DNA of 28,388 bases from Dehalococcoidia bacterium (lineage in GTDB: Bacteria; Chloroflexota; Dehalococcoidia; Dehalococcoidales; RBG-16-60-22). The notes under the pieces were generated by a model. That model ran no database searches. It worked only from the letters and a program-made list of their open reading frames with translations, and was not told the DNA's origin. Location of the stretch: assembly GCA_030605045.1 (NCBI GenBank), contig JAUWBK010000002.1, positions 1 through 28,388 of the forward strand, read 5' to 3'. This document shows positions 1 to 7,358 of the stretch, in pieces. Positions within the stretch are counted from its first letter, which is position 1, and the number at the start of each line of letters is the position of its first letter. Both the position numbers and the translations under genes were made by a program.

Positions 1-149
1 TGTCAGCGCTAGCTAAAGCCGGCATCAATGCCGAAATCATCGGCAAGGTGGTAAGTGCGGAAGAAGGACTGAAGATGCACACGGCAAGAGGTACTCAAGA
101 GTTGCCTCAATTTGAGCGCGATGAGCTAGCCAGATTCTTAGATACTTAA
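1..149 (+). CDS. AIR synthase-related protein, C-terminal end (partial)
   Basis: An open frame enters from the left edge and stops at the TAA at 147-149, giving the last 48 residues of a protein. The tail ends with L-P-x-F-E-R-D-E-L-A-R, and an I-I-G-K-V motif lies before it. This resembles the C-terminus of AIR-synthase-related (HypE/ThiL-like) ATP-binding proteins, where an 'IG-V' strand is followed by a short Asp/Glu-rich tail. The nucleotide-binding part lies outside the window, so the assignment rests on this tail only. It runs convergently with the FAH gene, with 36 bases between the two stop codons. Confidence 0.5.
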   Translation, partial: SALAKAGINAEIIGKVVSAEEGLKMHTARGTQELPQFERDELARFLDT

Positions 150-185
150 TTAGTCTTTTGAAATTTAAATCTTTTCCCCACCTGC

Positions 186-950
186 CTATTTGGGGGCAAC
201 GACTTTGTTCTTGAGGACACCGATACCTTCGATCTCAACCTCAATAACATCACCTACCTTAACCGGGCAGGACCCTCCCCCGGGTGTCCCTGTCCAGACC
301 ACATCTCCGGGACGCAGCGTCATGAAAGCTGAGATGTAGCTGATAAGCTTCTCGATGCCGAAGACCATGAGGCTGGTATTGCTATCCTGCTTCGTCACAC
401 CGTTGACCCTTCCCTTGATGGCCAGATTATGAGGGTCGAGCCCGGTGACCAGAAAGGGACCCAAAGGGCCAGACGTATCGAAACCTTTAGACCTGGTGAG
501 TCGTCCATCTTTCTCAGTCAGGTCCGTAGCCGTAACGTCATTCCCGCACGTATAACCGAGGACGTAGTCCAGGGCTTCTCCTTCGGCCACATTTTTGGCT
601 TGACGCTTAATGACACAACACAGCTCTGACTCGTAGCGAAGGTCTTGGGACATGGCGGGATAGATGATGTCATCCTCAGGACTAATCACGGTGTTCGCTG
701 GCTTGAAGAACAGCACCGGCTCTTGGGGCACGGGCCATTCCAACTCCTTGATATGATCCATGTAGTTCATCCCACAGGCGACCGTTATGCTCGGCTCTAC
801 CGGTGCCAAAAGCCTAACGTCTAGCAGCTGACACATTTCTTTGCCTTTGCCAAAGTCACCATAAAGGTCACCAACCAAGGCAAATATGGTATCACCCTCG
901 AGAATACCCCAATTCACCTTGTCCTGCCACTGGAAACGTGTAATTTTCAT
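186..950 (-). CDS. Fumarylacetoacetate hydrolase (FAH) family protein
   Basis: 254-residue FAH-fold hydrolase or decarboxylase. Family members cleave or isomerise 2-oxo-acid/beta-dicarbonyl compounds in aromatic and amino acid catabolism. The metal-binding acidic residues are visible as E107 and E109 (Y-E-S-E-L) and D138 (G-N-D-V-T); the F-D-T-S-G-P-L-G-P-F block (158-167) and the G-T-P-G-G near the C-terminus are family signatures. I start it at the ATG at 950, because AGGAGG sits 4-5 bases upstream and because residues 1-37 of the longer frame (start at 1061) look like leader DNA. The N-terminal domain is short, as in single-domain bacterial FAH proteins. The gene is divergent from the zinc dehydrogenase, so both may serve one catabolic route, but the substrate cannot be read from sequence. 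Confidence 0.9.
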   Translation of the reverse strand: MKITRFQWQDKVNWGILEGDTIFALVGDLYGDFGKGKEMCQLLDVRLLAPVEPSITVACGMNYMDHIKELEWPVPQEPVLFFKPANTVISPEDDIIYPAMSQDLRYESELCCVIKRQAKNVAEGEALDYVLGYTCGNDVTATDLTEKDGRLTRSKGFDTSGPLGPFLVTGLDPHNLAIKGRVNGVTKQDSNTSLMVFGIEKLISYISAFMTLRPGDVVWTGTPGGGSCPVKVGDVIEVEIEGIGVLKNKVVAPK

Positions 951-1068
951 CTCTCCTCCTTCTTTCTTAGTCTTTCTGTTCTCCGGGTACTCATCAGCTT
1001 GACCGAAATTGTGATAAGAGCTTGCTGCCTTTGAGCTTAAAGTGGAGTGAGACAGCCTCAATCACTAT

Positions 1069-1131
1069 ATTATAATCATTGGCTAAAACGCAATCTCACG
1101 CGGTGATTATGGCTGCAGAATATGCTATACT
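1069..1131. promoter_or_regulatory. Divergent promoter region between FAH and dehydrogenase genes
   Basis: TATAAT occurs on the minus strand at 1069-1074 (facing the FAH gene) and also on the plus strand at 1071-1076. An extended -10, TGC-TATACT, lies at 1123-1131 facing the dehydrogenase, about 70 bases before its ATG. No convincing -35 box is visible for either, so start points are only approximate. Confidence 0.4.
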
Positions 1132-1199
1132 TATGTCCACAATGGCCCTGCTGGTTGGGGTCAGCATCTCACTAGCAGAATCAATATCGGGGGAGAGCG

Positions 1200-2219
1200 A
1201 TGAAAGGAGCTTTTTACCAAGGTAATAAGAGGTTCAGTGTTGGCGAGGTCAGACCGCAGCCTCCAGGACTGGGGCAGGTAAGACTTAAGGTAGCCTATAG
1301 CGGCATCTGCGGAACGGACTACCATGTCTATTTGGGACACATGGACCAGCGAATCAAAACGCCGCAGGTCATTGGCCATGAAATGTCCGGTGAGGTTGCC
1401 GAGGTTGGAGAAGGGGTTGAGGGATACAAGGTGGGTGACAAGGTTGTGGTGCGCCCGCTGGACCCGTGCCGTAAGTGTCCAGCCTGTGAACTAGAACACT
1501 ACAATATCTGTCCCGACCTGAACTTTATCGGTATTGACAGCCCCGGCTCTTTTCAAGGCAGCTGGACGGTGCCAGCACACACGTTGCATCATCTACCGGA
1601 CACTATTGACATGAGACAGGCAGCGATGATCGAGCCGATAGCCGTTGCCGCACATGATGTTCGTCTCGGACTGGTAACAAGAAAAGATTATGTCGTTGTC
1701 CTGGGTGCCGGGCCTATCGGCATGCTGGAGGCATTACTGGCAAAAATAAAAGGAGCGCGTGTCCTTGTCTCCGAAATCAACCAGTTCCGGGTTAACCTGG
1801 CTCGTGAGCTCGGCATGGAGGTAGTAAATCCACGGGAGATTGACCTGCCAAAGTACGTGGAAGAGCAGACCGGTACGGCTGCCGCCGACGCCGTTTTTGA
1901 GGTTACCGGTGCCCCGGATGCCGCTGAAATGATGACCAAGCTCGTCAGGACTCGTGGCCGCATCGTGATTGTTGGCATCTTTGCTGAGCCGGTAAAGGTT
2001 GACCTGCGCCAAATTCAATGGCGGGAAATTAGTGTTTTTGGCGTCAGGAATTACGGACCGGAAGATTTTGAGGCCGCCATCTCTCTTGTCACCGCCAAAG
2101 CACTTCCCCTCGACCGACTTATTTCCGACATTCGCCCGTTGGAGCAAGTGCAGGCTACTTTTGAAGAGATTGAGCGAGGCGCTAACTTCATGAAGGTACT
2201 CCTGAAGTGCAGCGAGTAA
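1200..2219 (+). CDS. Zinc-dependent medium-chain alcohol/polyol dehydrogenase
   Basis: 339-residue MDR-family dehydrogenase that oxidises a secondary alcohol with NAD(P)+. Catalytic zinc ligands are visible as C37 (G-I-C-G-T-D), H60-E61 (G-H-E) and E145 (I-E-P). The structural zinc lobe has its four cysteines C90, C93, C96 and C104. The Rossmann motif G-A-G-P-I-G is at 169-174, and E192 at the end of the next strand favours NAD over NADP. Overall it looks like the threonine dehydrogenase/butanediol dehydrogenase/sorbitol dehydrogenase group, but the substrate is not decidable. The ATG at 1200 follows a GGGGGAGAG ribosome-binding site. It stands alone on the plus strand, divergent from the FAH gene. 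Confidence 0.92.
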   Translation: MKGAFYQGNKRFSVGEVRPQPPGLGQVRLKVAYSGICGTDYHVYLGHMDQRIKTPQVIGHEMSGEVAEVGEGVEGYKVGDKVVVRPLDPCRKCPACELEHYNICPDLNFIGIDSPGSFQGSWTVPAHTLHHLPDTIDMRQAAMIEPIAVAAHDVRLGLVTRKDYVVVLGAGPIGMLEALLAKIKGARVLVSEINQFRVNLARELGMEVVNPREIDLPKYVEEQTGTAAADAVFEVTGAPDAAEMMTKLVRTRGRIVIVGIFAEPVKVDLRQIQWREISVFGVRNYGPEDFEAAISLVTAKALPLDRLISDIRPLEQVQATFEEIERGANFMKVLLKCSE

Positions 2220-2267
2220 TCACCTCTTATTGCCACGCTTTTTATTGACTAAATTTTTTGGTGCGTC

Positions 2268-2486
2268 TCAATGAAGGGATTGATGTAACTTTTCAACAAA
2301 GTCGCGCCGTTTCTGCTTGTCACCTAATATCTCTCGCTTCAGCTTTTTCCAAGCGGTAGGACAATCTTTATAGGTAACCGCAACGATGTTATGGATGGCC
2401 TGGTCGATTTGTTTTTTATTGCTAGGAGTAACCTCAATACCGACTTCATCTAAAATGTCCTTAAGGTGACGAAAATAGCAAGACAT
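2268..2486 (-). CDS. Small conserved hypothetical protein (72 aa)
   Basis: 72-residue soluble, Lys-rich, mostly helical protein with no membrane segment or signal peptide. The start at the ATG at 2486 is preferred to the upstream frame extension because GGAGG lies 7 bases before it. Visible features are a Cys in the first residues (M-S-C-Y-F), an L-x-x-I-L-D-E-x-G helix and a conserved-looking Y-K-D-C-P motif in the middle. I recall similar short proteins in Dehalococcoidia but know no function. It is convergent with the dehydrogenase and its neighbours give no functional hint. Confidence 0.7.
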   Translation of the reverse strand: MSCYFRHLKDILDEVGIEVTPSNKKQIDQAIHNIVAVTYKDCPTAWKKLKREILGDKQKRRDFVEKLHQSLH

Positions 2487-2594
2487 AACATTACCTCCAT
2501 CTGAGTACTCCTTCCCTTCAGTCCGTATGTTAAACATAAGCACTAAGGTCTGTCAAGATTAGTGGTACCCCTATTATGCCCAAACTGTCCTCTA

Positions 2595-2623
2595 TTGACA
2601 AAGAAAGCTCGGTTACTTAAAGT
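2595..2623 (+). promoter_or_regulatory. Predicted sigma70-type promoter of cysteine synthase
   Basis: A perfect TTGACA (2595-2600) is followed after 17 bases by TAAAGT (2618-2623, 4 of 6 matches). This puts the start of transcription roughly 55 bases before the ATG at 2686. Confidence 0.5.
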
Positions 2624-2685
2624 GTCTATTACGGAGTTAAAGCCGAGGCTGTTTCCCTTGATAAATCTGCAATAAAGGAGGCCTA

Positions 2686-3591
2686 ATGACCAAAAACGTG
2701 TTGGGGCTAATTGGAAATACTCCTATTGTAGGACTGGCTAAGTTAAACAACACCAAGTCAACGATTCTGGCAAAGCTGGAAGCCCTAAATCCAAGCGGTA
2801 GCATCAAGGACGTGATGGCGCTGTATATGCTTGACGTGGCCGAGAAAAATGGCCTGCTGAAACCAGGAAATAAGATAATCGAGGAGACGAGCGGTAATAC
2901 TGGCATCTCGTTTGCCATGATTGCCGCCTTAAAGGGTTACCAATTTGTGGCGGTTATGCCAGAGCATATGAGCCAGGAGAGAAGACAGATGATGCAAGCT
3001 TTTGGTGCCGAGATTGTCTTGACTCCGGAAAAGGAGGGTTTTGCCGGCGCATTGGAAACGCTGGAACAGCTAGGTAAGGAAAATAAAGATGCCTGGTTAC
3101 CTAGGCAATTCTCCAACCCTGATAACACTGCCGCTCACCGCGAAATTACCGGCAAGAGGATTTTGCAAGCAATAAACGACAGAATTGACGTTTTCGTCGC
3201 TGGAGTTGGTACTGGCGGCACGTTAATGGGCGTTGCCGAAGCCTTAAGACGAGTTAATCCTGAGGTTAGAATTGTTGCCGTAGAACCGGCGGAATCAGCG
3301 GTAATGAGTGGGGAAGAGCCCAGCTCACACATAATACAGGGAATCGGCCCGGGATTCATCCCGGATTTGGTGAATATGGACCTCATCGATGAAGTGATTA
3401 AAGTAAAGAGCGACGATGCCACAGAGATGACTAAAAGATTGATACAGGAAGAAGGCCTGATGGTGGGTATTTCTTCCGGGGCGAATGTCCTTGCCTCATT
3501 GGAGGTTGCCCAGAAGTCAGGCAAAGGTAAGACTATTGTCACCATCCTGCCTGATAGAGGGGAGAGGTACTTGAGCATGAATTTACTTTGA
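2686..3591 (+). CDS. Cysteine synthase family protein (PLP-dependent)
   Basis: 301-residue fold-type II PLP enzyme of the O-acetylserine sulfhydrylase group, making cysteine from O-acetyl- or O-phosphoserine and sulfide. K41 in N-P-S-G-S-I-K-D is the Schiff-base lysine. T-S-G-N-T-G (68-73) is the substrate loop, G-V-G-T-G-G-T the phosphate-binding loop, and S-S-G-A-N near the C-terminus holds the serine facing the pyridine nitrogen. Length fits CysK/CysM. The S-G-S-I-K-D variant (rather than G-G-S-V-K-D-R) is nearer the CysM/archaeal type, so I give no symbol. The ATG follows AAAGGAGG, and a promoter-like TTGACA lies upstream. A cystathionine beta-synthase-like role cannot be excluded. Confidence 0.88.
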   Translation: MTKNVLGLIGNTPIVGLAKLNNTKSTILAKLEALNPSGSIKDVMALYMLDVAEKNGLLKPGNKIIEETSGNTGISFAMIAALKGYQFVAVMPEHMSQERRQMMQAFGAEIVLTPEKEGFAGALETLEQLGKENKDAWLPRQFSNPDNTAAHREITGKRILQAINDRIDVFVAGVGTGGTLMGVAEALRRVNPEVRIVAVEPAESAVMSGEEPSSHIIQGIGPGFIPDLVNMDLIDEVIKVKSDDATEMTKRLIQEEGLMVGISSGANVLASLEVAQKSGKGKTIVTILPDRGERYLSMNLL

Positions 3592-3627
3592 GGGGAAATA
3601 GTATCCTTTCGACCTCCTTTAATCTGC

Positions 3628-4083
3628 TCAAACCTTTATAATCTCGACCTTTATTTCATCGTCGATGGTTAATAGCCCAAAAGAGTCTCCGGCTCGCCCG
3701 GGGTTGAACAAAAGACTCCCCTGAAGATACTGGTTACAGGGCTCGTGAGAGTGACCAAAGATGATAAGGTCCACGTCATCAAATAGCTGCCTTATCCTAC
3801 CCGCTATCCCCCAGGAACCTCCTGAACCATGGGTGAGACCAATTTTCTTGCCATTAACCACGAACAACTCTTTCTCCGGTAATATCCTCTTAAGCTCACC
3901 TGAGTCCATATTACCGCGGACAGCTTTCATCTCTCCTAATGCTTTGAGTCCCTCAAGCACCGCTTTCTCGGTGAAATCTCCAGCGTGAACAATAAGGTCA
4001 ACCCCGGCCAGCGCTGCCCGAATTCGTTCCGGGATTTCATTGACCGTATTAACATGAGTATCAGAGAGCACGGCAATTCTCAA
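3628..4083 (-). CDS. YfcE/MJ0936-type metallophosphoesterase
   Basis: 151-residue calcineurin-like phosphoesterase of the YfcE group; relatives hydrolyse phosphodiesters with two metal ions. Metal ligands are all present: D8 and H10 (S-D-T-H), D36 (H-A-G-D), N58 (R-G-N-M-D), H85 (T-H-G) and H111/H113 (G-H-S-H). It starts with TTG, and the start overlaps the stop of the upstream flavoprotein gene by four bases (TTGA), so the two are translationally coupled. It is the last gene of the minus-strand kor operon. The physiological substrate is unknown; the context suggests accessory metabolism only. Confidence 0.88.
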   Translation of the reverse strand: MRIAVLSDTHVNTVNEIPERIRAALAGVDLIVHAGDFTEKAVLEGLKALGEMKAVRGNMDSGELKRILPEKELFVVNGKKIGLTHGSGGSWGIAGRIRQLFDDVDLIIFGHSHEPCNQYLQGSLLFNPGRAGDSFGLLTIDDEIKVEIIKV

Positions 4084-4646
4084 TGAACGCCCTCCATTTT
4101 TAAGCTTTCTACCATTTGCCTGCCCAGCTTTCGGGCCTTTTCCACCAGGGGACGATTATTCTTGGCCTCCCCAAGCTTATCAGCGTAGCCGTAAGCGATG
4201 AATATCCTATCCTCCTTGACTGCGAAGGGCTCGTCAATGAATTGCTTCAAGGTATGCAGGGTGTCTTCAATCCCCTCACTCCCCGCCACCACGATGATGC
4301 CCACCGCTCTAGCCCGGGATTTTATACCATGTTTGTAGAGGAAGTAATTTCGGTCGATGAAGGTTTTCATCTGTGCGGAAACATTGTAGTAGTAAACCGG
4401 GGTGGCCATGATAACCCCGTCCGCCTCACATAACCGGTCCAGAATCCAGCCGGCATCGTCCTTCTGTTGGCAAGCGTCGAAGGAAGCGCAGTTATCGTGT
4501 CCAAGGCAGGGATTCACCACGTACTGGCTGAGAACAATCTTTTCCGTTTCCGCGCCCAGCGTGGCCGCTTCTTCCAGAGCCTGGTCCACCAGGTAATTGG
4601 TGTTGCCCTTCAGCCTGGGACTGCCAACTATCGCCAAAAGTTTCAT
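4080..4646 (-). CDS. NADPH-dependent FMN reductase / flavodoxin-like protein
   Basis: 188-residue flavodoxin-fold protein. G-S-P-R-x-x-G-N-T (8-16) is the FMN phosphate loop, and T-P-V-Y-Y-Y-N-V-S-A-Q-M-K-T-F-I-D-R is the family signature around the flavin. Three cysteines (C47, C53, C59) sit where iron-sulfur flavoproteins carry a compact four-cysteine cluster motif, but the spacing is too wide and one cysteine is missing, so a cluster is unlikely. Start ATG follows a GGAAGAG site. It lies between the hydroxyacid dehydrogenase and the phosphoesterase and overlaps the latter. Probably a low-potential redox partner or quinone/FMN reductase. Confidence 0.85.
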   Translation of the reverse strand: MKLLAIVGSPRLKGNTNYLVDQALEEAATLGAETEKIVLSQYVVNPCLGHDNCASFDACQQKDDAGWILDRLCEADGVIMATPVYYYNVSAQMKTFIDRNYFLYKHGIKSRARAVGIIVVAGSEGIEDTLHTLKQFIDEPFAVKEDRIFIAYGYADKLGEAKNNRPLVEKARKLGRQMVESLKMEGVH

Positions 4647-4720
4647 TTCTTCTCTTCCTCAGAAAGCAACTCGTCTATGTGGTAATAATCGACACCTTTG
4701 AACTTCATGTAAAAATCCCA

Positions 4721-5749
4721 CTACTTTTTACTGAGACGGGTTCCCCAACGGCGTTTAAAATTCTCCTTAACCTCAGGGTTAATCAGCCACTGGGGCCATT
4801 CCCCGTTAATCACCCGAACAATCTCTTCATATGGTCGTCTCCTGACCTTGTCTACAGACTGCTCCGAATACCAGGCAGTATGAGGCGTGATGAGCACATT
4901 TTCCAGTTGAAGCAAAGGATGTTCTAAGCCCACACTTCCGGTTTGCAACACGTCCAGTGCCGCACCAGCAATATCGCCTTGAGTCAGCGCCGTATACAGT
5001 GCCGACTCATCAATAAACTCGCCACGGGCACAATTGATAAGGTAAGCGGTTGGTTTCATCTGCTTAAACTGCGCCATTCCCAGCATATGCCGAGCCTCCG
5101 GAGTGAACGCAGCATGTATGGAGACAAAGTCTGAATGCTCAAGCAAATAATCAAAAGCCACTGCTTCTACGTCGCACTCTTCAAAAATATTGGAAGGAAC
5201 GTAAGGATCAAAAGCGATAACTCTCAACTCGAACCCTCTGGCTTTGGGAACCAGACTTCTGGAGATGCGGCCGAAGCCAATTAGTCCCAAGGTCTGCCCT
5301 TTTAAGGGAAACATCGGCGGCAATATTTTGAATCGTATCTCCCTTTTTTCATAAGAGTCCCATTTCCCGTCTCTGACTGCCCTATCCAGACGCAGCACTT
5401 TTCGAGCACAGGCAAGGATAAGGGACATGGCATGTTCGGCAACTTCCTCGGTGCAGTAACCACCAGGATAGGTAACGCAGATGCCGTGCTCGGTTGCCGC
5501 CGCTAAATCTATAGATTCATAACCGGTGCCGACGTTAAAAATCATTTTACACCGGTCAAGTTTCTCAATGACCTTTCTGGTAATGGGTCTCTTAAACGTG
5601 ATCACAAAATCAGCATCATGAGCCGCGGCAATGACCTCGTCTTCCGTCTCACAAGGCTGGGAAACAAATTCAGCACCAATCTGGCGATAGTCTTCTTCAT
5701 TATGTGGTATAAACGGATCAGGAACCACCTTTACCACCTTGAAAGACAT
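4721..5749 (-). CDS. D-isomer-specific 2-hydroxyacid dehydrogenase (CtBP/SerA-like)
   Basis: 342-residue NAD-dependent 2-hydroxyacid dehydrogenase, reducing a 2-oxoacid to the D-hydroxyacid. I start it at the ATG at 5749, after AAAGGAAG, not at the longer frame opening at 5791. The dinucleotide loop is G158-F-G-R-I-S163 (last Gly replaced by Ser), followed by D181, which favours NAD. Catalytic Arg is R242 (C-A-R-G) and catalytic His is H290 (P-H-T-A). The Glu that normally sits in the D-V-F-x-x-E-P motif is absent: here the sequence is D266-V-L-Q-T-G-S. It is fifth in the kor operon, so its substrate may be a 2-oxoacid also handled by the oxidoreductase; this is inference. Confidence 0.88.
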   Translation of the reverse strand: MSFKVVKVVPDPFIPHNEEDYRQIGAEFVSQPCETEDEVIAAAHDADFVITFKRPITRKVIEKLDRCKMIFNVGTGYESIDLAAATEHGICVTYPGGYCTEEVAEHAMSLILACARKVLRLDRAVRDGKWDSYEKREIRFKILPPMFPLKGQTLGLIGFGRISRSLVPKARGFELRVIAFDPYVPSNIFEECDVEAVAFDYLLEHSDFVSIHAAFTPEARHMLGMAQFKQMKPTAYLINCARGEFIDESALYTALTQGDIAGAALDVLQTGSVGLEHPLLQLENVLITPHTAWYSEQSVDKVRRRPYEEIVRVINGEWPQWLINPEVKENFKRRWGTRLSKK

Positions 5750-5810
5750 TGTTCTTCCTTTCTTAATGGACAGAGTATTAGACACCCTCAAGTAAATTTA
5801 AGGAAATTCA

Positions 5811-6020
5811 TCATTTTTCCAACACCATCTTGATCGCCCCTTTGGGGCAAAATGCCTCACAAATGCCACATCCTTTGCAGTAGTTATAATCAATCACAAT
5901 CTGCCCTTTATCTCCATCCCTGGTTATAGCTAGGTCAGGACAGAACAAACGGCAAAGTTTACACTGATTACATTTCTCGTGGTTTATTTTCGGTATCTGT
6001 GTTCTTCCTTCTACCGGCAT
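5811..6020 (-). CDS. korD: 2[4Fe-4S] ferredoxin subunit of 2-oxoacid:ferredoxin oxidoreductase
   Basis: 69-residue ferredoxin with two CxxCxxCxxxCP motifs: C17, C20, C23, C27 and C48, C51, C54, C58. This is the delta-type subunit that carries electrons from the TPP site of the oxoacid oxidoreductase to a soluble ferredoxin. Gene order korA-korB-korC-korD on the minus strand, with 27 bases after korC, supports membership in the complex. The Shine-Dalgarno site (AAGGTAA) is modest. A stand-alone ferredoxin is the alternative. Confidence 0.85.
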   Translation of the reverse strand: MPVEGRTQIPKINHEKCNQCKLCRLFCPDLAITRDGDKGQIVIDYNYCKGCGICEAFCPKGAIKMVLEK

Positions 6021-6047
6021 GTTAGTCGTTACCTTTTCGTCTCATCT

Positions 6048-6605
6048 TTAGCTTATTTGCTGAGGTGTCATTCTTCCCAGCTTAAAGCCAATATCCACCG
6101 CCTTTAAATCCAGTTCTCGCAGCCTCTCGGCAACAATTTTGGCTACCGCTGACCTTAAGGCATCTTGGGTAACCAGTCTGGTTATTTCTACCGCGGCACC
6201 TAACATGATGATATTGGCCACTATTTCGCTATCGAGTTCTTCAATCGCGGTCCTGGTTGCCGGAATAGGTACGTATTTCAAGCCAGTAATCTCTTCCGGA
6301 GAGACAAGGTCGTTGTCATAAATGACCATGCCTCCCTCACGCTTGATCTGCCCGATATATCTGCCATAAGCCGTCTGATACATGGCGATCAAAATATCGG
6401 CTTCAATCACGTGTGGGAAAATTACCGGCTGGTCAGAGATGACCACTTCGGCGCGACAAGCCCCGCCTCTGGCAGCAGCACCGAAGGAATTGGTACCGCT
6501 AACCCACTTCCCATCATTAAAAGCGGCCTGACCGAGTATCGTCCCGGCAAGGACAATGCCCTGCCCACCATAACCGCAGAGCATCGCTTGCTTAATCTGT
6601 CTCAT
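6048..6605 (-). CDS. korC: 2-oxoacid:ferredoxin oxidoreductase, gamma subunit
   Basis: 185-residue gamma subunit. The glycine-rich start G-Y-G-G-Q-G-I-V (11-18) and the central S-F-G-A-A-A-R-G-G motif are diagnostic of POR/KOR gamma domains, which contribute to the TPP/CoA site. The ATG follows directly on the TAA stop of korB, so translation is coupled. Together with alpha, beta and delta it forms the enzyme that oxidatively decarboxylates (or carboxylates) a 2-oxoacid to an acyl-CoA. 2-Oxoglutarate is the usual substrate of this KorABC layout, but branched-chain or other oxoacids are possible. Confidence 0.92.
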   Translation of the reverse strand: MRQIKQAMLCGYGGQGIVLAGTILGQAAFNDGKWVSGTNSFGAAARGGACRAEVVISDQPVIFPHVIEADILIAMYQTAYGRYIGQIKREGGMVIYDNDLVSPEEITGLKYVPIPATRTAIEELDSEIVANIIMLGAAVEITRLVTQDALRSAVAKIVAERLRELDLKAVDIGFKLGRMTPQQIS

Positions 6606-7358
6606 TTATAGCTCTCCCGTGATTATCTTGTCCTTTAATTCCTCGGGACTTAGTTTTTCGGCTTTTTCCCTCATCACGCATTTAGCCATTAAATCTTTAA
6701 GCATATCGGCCGGCCGACCAAGCTCGTTCCGCCTCCCAAACTGAACCGGACATGGTGTCACCGCTTCAACGAAAGCAAAGCCTTCAGTTTGCAATGCTTT
6801 CTTAATACCTCTTATCATGGCAAAGGGTTGGGTCACGGCGTATCTGGCGACATAGGCCGCACCGGCCGCCTTCACCAGCTGACATAGGTCAAAGGGACAA
6901 AAGGGATTACCTTGATGTGTGGTCATGGTCAGAGCCCCCAATGGTGTGGTAGAACAAACCTGGCCACCGGTCATTCCGTAATTCATGTTGTTGGCGCAGA
7001 TGACGGTGAGGTCGATATTCCGACGCGCGCCATGAATAAGATGATTCCCACCAATATCAGCCAGGTCGCCATCACCACTGATCACCATTACTTTTAGTTT
7101 CGGATTAACCAGCTTGGCGCCAGTGGCAAAAACAATGGTTCGGCCATGCAGAGTATGAAGAGTATCCGCATTGAAATAAGGACTTGGTATCCACGCCGCA
7201 CAACCGATGCCCGAGACAAACAGCATGTCATCCATATTTAGCTGGAGCTCATCGATGGCCCTCAAAATTAGCCCCATCAAGATAGCCTCACCACAACCGG
7301 GACAATAAGTGGTGATACCGATTCCCGGCCGCAAATACTTCTCCAATTCCCTGACCAC
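6606..7358 (-). CDS. korB: 2-oxoacid:ferredoxin oxidoreductase, beta (TPP-binding) subunit
   Basis: 250-residue beta subunit. C-P-G-C-G (19-23) and C53 (G-I-G-C) match cysteines conserved near the catalytic centre of the family. The TPP/Mg motif is G-D-G-D (95-98) followed by N123-N124 (C-A-N-N-M-N-Y-G-M-T-G-G-Q). The start codon is GTG, overlapping the TAG stop of korA by one base. Length and lack of extra domains fit the 2-oxoglutarate/2-oxoisovalerate class rather than pyruvate. Part of the minus-strand kor operon. Confidence 0.93.
   Translation of the reverse strand: MVRELEKYLRPGIGITTYCPGCGEAILMGLILRAIDELQLNMDDMLFVSGIGCAAWIPSPYFNADTLHTLHGRTIVFATGAKLVNPKLKVMVISGDGDLADIGGNHLIHGARRNIDLTVICANNMNYGMTGGQVCSTTPLGALTMTTHQGNPFCPFDLCQLVKAAGAAYVARYAVTQPFAMIRGIKKALQTEGFAFVEAVTPCPVQFGRRNELGRPADMLKDLMAKCVMREKAEKLSPEELKDKIITGEL

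Noticed and set aside
186..1061. Longer FAH protein starting at 1061
   Set aside because: The extra 37 residues include the Shine-Dalgarno sequence of the internal ATG and part of the promoter region.
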